Positions 58,187 to 64,000 of a DNA stretch of 64,000 nucleotides are shown piece by piece. The position numbers and the translations under genes were made by a program. The notes beneath the pieces are model-generated. The model was given only the letters and a program-made list of their open reading frames with translations. It had not been told where the DNA came from and did not search any database. Numbering within the stretch: position 1 is the stretch's first letter; every line of letters starts with the position of its first letter. Source of the DNA: Streptomyces fragilis (GTDB lineage Bacteria > Actinomycetota > Actinomycetes > Streptomycetales > Streptomycetaceae); NCBI RefSeq assembly GCF_003112515.1, contig NZ_BEVZ01000009.1, forward strand, positions 248,001-312,000, given 5' to 3'.

Positions 58187-58780
58187 ATGCCGCTGCATGT
58201 CCCTCCGGCACCGCCCGCCGCCCTGCGCACCGTACTGGCGGCCCTCGGCACACCCGCCGCCGTCCGTGACCCCCGTACGCCGTCGCTGCGCGGCGCCCAG
58301 GGTCCCCTGAACCCCGAACTGCCGTTGCCCGTCCACGTGCTGGAGAGGATCACGGCGGACGGGACACCCGTCGTCCGGCTCGCCGGCTGGCGCTTCCTGA
58401 TCCGCTCCGGCGATCATGCCGTGGCCGCCGCGGAGACCCTGGAGACGGCCGAGGGCTGGGCCTTCTCGCACTTCTTCGAGGGCCCCTACGTCACGTCGAC
58501 CGAACGCGCGCTGCGCCAGGCCGAGGAGGCGGGACAGCCCTACCAGCCCCGCCTGCTGTCCGTGCCGGGCCTGTACATGCTGACGCTCTGGCTGCACGCG
58601 GACCCCGAGGCGGACGCCGCGACCGGGCTGCCCGACGCCCTGGACCTGCTGATACCGCTGGCCCCGGCGCCGCCGGGGATCGCCAGTCACCTGCCGCACC
58701 GGGTCGAGGAGCTGCTGCCGCTGCTCACCCGCCGGGTGGGCCCGGCGGGCCCGCCGCCCGTCCTGCGCCCGGCCGCCTGA
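58187..58780 (+). CDS. Conserved hypothetical protein (197 aa)
   Basis: The ATG at 58187 follows GAGGCGACC. The protein lacks a signal or membrane segment and has no motif I recognise. It contains AALRTVLAALGTPAAVRDPR, WRFLIRSGDHAVAAAETLET, YVTSTERALRQAEEAGQPYQ and RLLSVPGLYMLTLWLHADPE, with a Pro/Ala-rich end. Streptomyces homologues are probable but unnamed. A strong terminator follows. Confidence 0.75.
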   Translation: MPLHVPPAPPAALRTVLAALGTPAAVRDPRTPSLRGAQGPLNPELPLPVHVLERITADGTPVVRLAGWRFLIRSGDHAVAAAETLETAEGWAFSHFFEGPYVTSTERALRQAEEAGQPYQPRLLSVPGLYMLTLWLHADPEADAATGLPDALDLLIPLAPAPPGIASHLPHRVEELLPLLTRRVGPAGPPPVLRPAA

Positions 58781-58800
58781 CCGTAGCCCGCCGCCTCGCA

Positions 58801-58836
58801 CCGCGCCCCCACGGCATCCGTGCCGTGGGGGCGCGG
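58801..58836 (+). terminator. Perfect 16-bp hairpin terminator
   Basis: CCGCGCCCCCACGGCA (58801-58816) and its complement (58821-58836) with a 4-nt loop, 20 nt after the stop of the 197-aa gene. Confidence 0.9.
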
Positions 58837-58864
58837 CACGCGTTTGGCCCGAAGTGACCAGGCC

Positions 58865-58932
58865 CGCACCACCCGTCCGAACCACCTGGTAGATCCGGGC
58901 ACTTGGCACGAACCGCCCGCACGGGTGGTGCG
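58865..58932. promoter_or_regulatory. 12-bp inverted repeat with a 44-nt spacer upstream of DUF5999
   Basis: CGCACCACCCGT (58865-58876) and ACGGGTGGTGCG (58921-58932) are perfectly complementary with CACCTGGTAGATCCGGGC and ACTTGGCACGAACC between. This could be a structured leader, an operator pair or a small-RNA stem. It lies 150 bp before the DUF5999 start. Confidence 0.4.
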
Positions 58933-59082
58933 TCCTGAACCGTTGAGGGGGCGTGCCGCGAAAACCCTGCGGAACGCCTGCCGTGAGCGCAAACTTGTCC
59001 GCACGACGTCCTACGGGGGGCGGCCATGTACAGCCGTGACAGGAAAGCCGAAGCGTCCACCACAGAACGAGAGAACCCGACC

Positions 59083-59271
59083 ATGTGCCAGCACCAGCCG
59101 CCGTGCCCGACAGCCGACTCCCCCGACAGGGAATCCGCCCGCCTCGTGGCGCACCACCCCGAGCAGGGCTGGAGCCTGCTGTGCAACAGGGTCGTGCTCT
59201 TCGAGGACACCGGGGAGCTCCTGCCGGACGGCCGCGTCATCGCGCCGCACCGGTTCGCCACCGCGGTCTGA
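59083..59271 (+). CDS. DUF5999 small protein (62 aa)
   Basis: The ATG at 59083 gives a 62-aa protein that begins MCQHQPPCPTADSPDRESAR, with GWSLLCNRVVLFEDTGELLP and DGRVIAPHRF at the end. It matches the DUF5999 family of actinobacteria, abundant and of unknown role. The N-terminal CxHQPPC may bind metal. GAGA near 59070 is a weak ribosome binding site. No other gene is in the operon. Confidence 0.85.
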   Translation: MCQHQPPCPTADSPDRESARLVAHHPEQGWSLLCNRVVLFEDTGELLPDGRVIAPHRFATAV

Positions 59272-59290
59272 GTCCGGCCGGGAAACCGCG

Positions 59291-59328
59291 AGGGCCGGCC
59301 GCGGCGCCGCAGCACCGCGACCGGCCCT
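59291..59328. terminator. Imperfect hairpin between DUF5999 and gcvP
   Basis: Arms 59291-59304 and 59315-59328 are complementary except for one mismatch over 14 bp, with a 10-nt loop, in the convergent gap. Confidence 0.7.
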
Positions 59329-59372
59329 GACCCCGCGCGGCCGGCGCCGCGCGGGAAGGGACCGCCGATCCC

Positions 59373-62258
<2,886 letters not shown>

Positions 62259-62321
62259 GGGGTGAGGCCTCCTGGTCTGGCGCGACCTTCGGGGGGCACC
62301 ACGGCTGTGGGGTGCCCGACG

Positions 62322-62535
62322 GCCTCCCCCTCTGTCATCGCGACCTGAGAGCTTCACCGGCCGCCCGAGGCGCCCGGCTTTCACCGTCGGTGAGAGCGGC
62401 GGACATCCGGAGGTCCGGCGCCGCTCTGCTTTCCAGAGTGACCTCGTCCGCGCGGTACGTGTGCCTGAGAGATTCCGGGGAGGATTTGCTCCTTCGGCGC
62501 CTCCGAAGGCTCTCGGAGGACTCTCCCGCGCGGGG
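62322..62535 (-). ncRNA. Tandem glycine riboswitch
   Basis: Read on the minus strand, the first aptamer (about 62460-62530) has GGGAGAG at its start, GCGCCGAAGGAGCAA in the core and CTCTCAGGCA at its end. The second aptamer (about 62325-62455) has TCACCGACGGTGAAAGCC and GTGAAGCTCTCAGGTC, closing with GATGACAGAGGG. These are the glycine-riboswitch signatures of actinobacterial gcv genes. Glycine binding should favour gcvP expression. A further hairpin (GGGCACC 62294-62300 with GGTGCCC 62311-62317) before the start may be the expression platform. Confidence 0.9.
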
Positions 62536-62665
62536 TCAGCAGCCAAGGCCCAGCCTACCAGCGAGGCTGTGGAGTGGGCTTTCGAGTGGCCGCCGCCCGG
62601 AAAGTGCACTTTGGTGGTCCCGACGGCTGTGCTGCGTCAGTGAGCTGCGACCCGAAGGAGGGAAC

Positions 62666-63037
62666 GTGCAGACAGACATCGATCCCCGGAGCCTGATAGG
62701 CCGCAAGGCGTTCGACTGCGACGGCAACCGCATCGGCACGGTCGACGAGGTGTACCTCGACGACGCCACCGGTTCCCCCGAATGGGCGGCCGTCCGGACC
62801 GGACTGTTCGGCCGCGACGTCTTCGTCCCGCTGGAGACCAGCGAACTGGTCGAGGGCGCGCTCCGCGTCCCCTACGGCCGCGCCCACATCAAGGACGCCC
62901 CCGGCTACGGGGTGGGCCGCCACCTCTCCCCCGAGCAGGAACTCTCCCTCTACCGCCACTACGGCTTCGACGTCGAAGCTCCCGCCCCGCTGCCCGACCG
63001 CGATTTCGGCCACCTGCCCGACCCGGAGGACGCCTGA
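62666..63037 (+). CDS. PRC-barrel domain protein
   Basis: The GTG at 62666 follows GAAGGAGGGAAC. The 123-aa protein has the PRC-barrel fold (LIGRKAFDCDGNRIGTVDEV, YLDDATGSPEWAAVRTGLFG, VFVPLETSELVEGALRVPYG) with a C-terminal acidic tail (RDFGHLPDPEDA). PRC-barrels occur in RimM and photosynthetic reaction centres and otherwise in small regulatory proteins. It is divergent from the riboswitch and gcvP. Function unknown. Confidence 0.9.
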   Translation: MQTDIDPRSLIGRKAFDCDGNRIGTVDEVYLDDATGSPEWAAVRTGLFGRDVFVPLETSELVEGALRVPYGRAHIKDAPGYGVGRHLSPEQELSLYRHYGFDVEAPAPLPDRDFGHLPDPEDA

Positions 63038-63097
63038 CCGCTCCGCCTCCCGGTGCGGCGGGGGTCACGGGCCGCGGTGTCGGCCGAACGCCCGGTG

Positions 63098-64000
63098 TCA
63101 GCCGGACGCCCCGTCCCGCTCGGCACCACCGGCGGCCGCGGTCACCGGCTTCGCCGGGGGCTCCCCGGCGCCCCGGGACGCTGCGAGGGCCCGTCCCCCG
63201 GACGGCGACGCGAGGGCCTCGGCGGACGCAGGGGCCTCGGTCGCCGCGGGTGCCTCGGCGGACGCGGGGGCTTCGGCTGCCGCAGGGGCCTCGGTCGCGG
63301 CGGGTGCCTCGGCGGACGCGGGGGCTTCACCTGCCGCAGGGGCCTCGGTCGCCCTGGGTGCCTCGGCGGACGCGCGTGTCGCGGTGCCCTCCGCCCCGCG
63401 GGGTGCCGCCGGCTCCGTCGCGACCAGCGGCAACGGGTCCGCGGGCTCCAGCTCGGGATCGTCGACGGCGAAGGTCCGCACCCTCCCGGGCGCCGGCGAG
63501 TCGGGCGTCTCGAACCGCACCGTGACCCGCCCGAGGCCGCTGCCCTGCACCCAGCCGTGTCCGTGCACCGCGTGCCGTACGTCGTGCCCGGCGGTCCACC
63601 GCGGCACCGGCCGCGCGACCGACGGCTCCCGCCCGGGCGGCGACCGGTGTTCCGTGTCGTCCACCGCCGCCGGACCGCCGGCCCCCCGCTCCCCGCCGGC
63701 GCCCTCCCCCGCCCGCGCCTCCTGAGCCACCGGGTCCGCATGAGCGGCCTCGAGGGCTCGAGCCGCGTCCGCCGCCCGCGCCGCCTCGGCGGCCTGCGCG
63801 GCCTGGGCGAAGAGGTCCTCCTGCGTGAAGTCGGCGAGGCCCGAGACGCCGACCCCCAGCAGCCGCACCCCGCCGGTGGTGTCGACCCCCTCCAGCAGCC
63901 GCGCCGCGGCCTCCCGGACCACCGCGGGGTCGTCCGTCGGGCCGCGCAGGGTCTCCGAGCGGGTCAGTGTGGAGAAGTCGTAGCGCCGCACCTTCAGCTG
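63098..64000 (-). CDS. dinB: DNA polymerase IV, C-terminal part (5' end outside window)
   Basis: The frame runs into the window edge. The portion seen, 300 residues, starts at the end of the little-finger domain (RRYDFSTLTRSETLRGPTDD, GVRLLGVGVSGLADFTQEDL), typical of actinobacterial DinB/Pol IV. It continues for more than 200 residues of low-complexity Ala/Glu/Pro sequence, with a small folded-looking part at DVRHAVHGHGWVQGSGLGRV. The tail is much longer than in most DinB proteins. Catalytic palm residues lie outside the window. Confidence 0.85.
   Translation of the reverse strand, partial: QLKVRRYDFSTLTRSETLRGPTDDPAVVREAAARLLEGVDTTGGVRLLGVGVSGLADFTQEDLFAQAAQAAEAARAADAARALEAAHADPVAQEARAGEGAGGERGAGGPAAVDDTEHRSPPGREPSVARPVPRWTAGHDVRHAVHGHGWVQGSGLGRVTVRFETPDSPAPGRVRTFAVDDPELEPADPLPLVATEPAAPRGAEGTATRASAEAPRATEAPAAGEAPASAEAPAATEAPAAAEAPASAEAPAATEAPASAEALASPSGGRALAASRGAGEPPAKPVTAAAGGAERDGASG
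63208..63380 (+). repeat. 54-bp higher-order repeat in the dinB tail
   Basis: An 18-bp subunit such as GTGCCTCGGCGGACGCGG is arranged in 54-bp units that recur two to three times, giving EAPAATEAPA-type protein repeats on the minus strand. The nucleotide identity between the units is higher than their amino acids require. Confidence 0.8.

Noticed and set aside
57781..58269. 162-codon frame between the ligase and the 197-aa gene
   Set aside because: It runs into the start of a supported gene in another frame and shows no typical sequence; the interval looks regulatory.

Overview
This 64 kb window is very GC-rich chromosomal DNA with strong third-position GC bias, frequent GTG/TTG starts and many short divergent or convergent gene pairs. 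The gene content fits Streptomyces: FurA-KatG, an HbpS/SenS/SenR redox-sensing set, MocR and DUF5999 proteins, a class F sortase, a glycine-riboswitch-controlled gcvP and a DinB with a long low-complexity tail. I see no insertion sequence, prophage, CRISPR array, rRNA or tRNA gene. Two genes run off the ends: spo0M on the left and dinB on the right.

Layout. 0-5.6 kb: spo0M end, two CNNM/CBS hemolysin-like membrane proteins, a small surface protein with its class F sortase, then an ECF-type sigma factor overlapping a one-helix membrane protein. 5.7-8.0 kb: a compact minus-strand cassette of a secreted small peptide, a radical SAM/SPASM enzyme and an unrecognised 203-aa protein. This is a candidate RiPP pathway and the most interesting item in the window. 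8.4-13.2 kb: CoA-binding protein, FemAB-like ligase, aldo-keto reductase, and an MFS exporter divergent from a MarR regulator. 13.3-17.7 kb: a MoxR ATPase, VWA/metallopeptidase-like and unknown-protein operon. 17.9-20.6 kb: furA-katG. 20.7-32.8 kb: mainly membrane and redox housekeeping, including three DedA/TVP38 proteins and UppP. 32.9-35.7 kb: hbpS divergent from senS-senR. 35.8-43.4 kb: DUF4291, Lnt, a lipoprotein, uracil-DNA glycosylase, two SDR/FabG enzymes and a DUF3037-HipA-kinase pair. 43.7-49.4 kb: a DevS/DevR (OsdK/OsdR)-like two-component system with PPOX, universal-stress and DoxX proteins, resembling a dormancy/hypoxia locus. 49.5-58.8 kb: LysR, MocR divergent from a PPOX protein, an EamA exporter, PhzF, a CPBP-type membrane protein and a glutamate-cysteine ligase-like enzyme. 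59-64 kb: DUF5999, gcvP with tandem glycine riboswitch, a PRC-barrel protein and dinB.

Functional links. furA-katG and hbpS/senS/senR occur about 13 kb apart; in S. reticuli SenS/SenR with HbpS is reported to control furS-cpeB, so both halves of one peroxide/heme stress circuit may be present here. Two short-tandem-repeat patterns recur: minisatellites at or just beyond stop codons, and TANNNT hexamers 6-8 nt before start codons, suggesting leaderless transcripts. All annotation is by eye from sequence; no database search was run.
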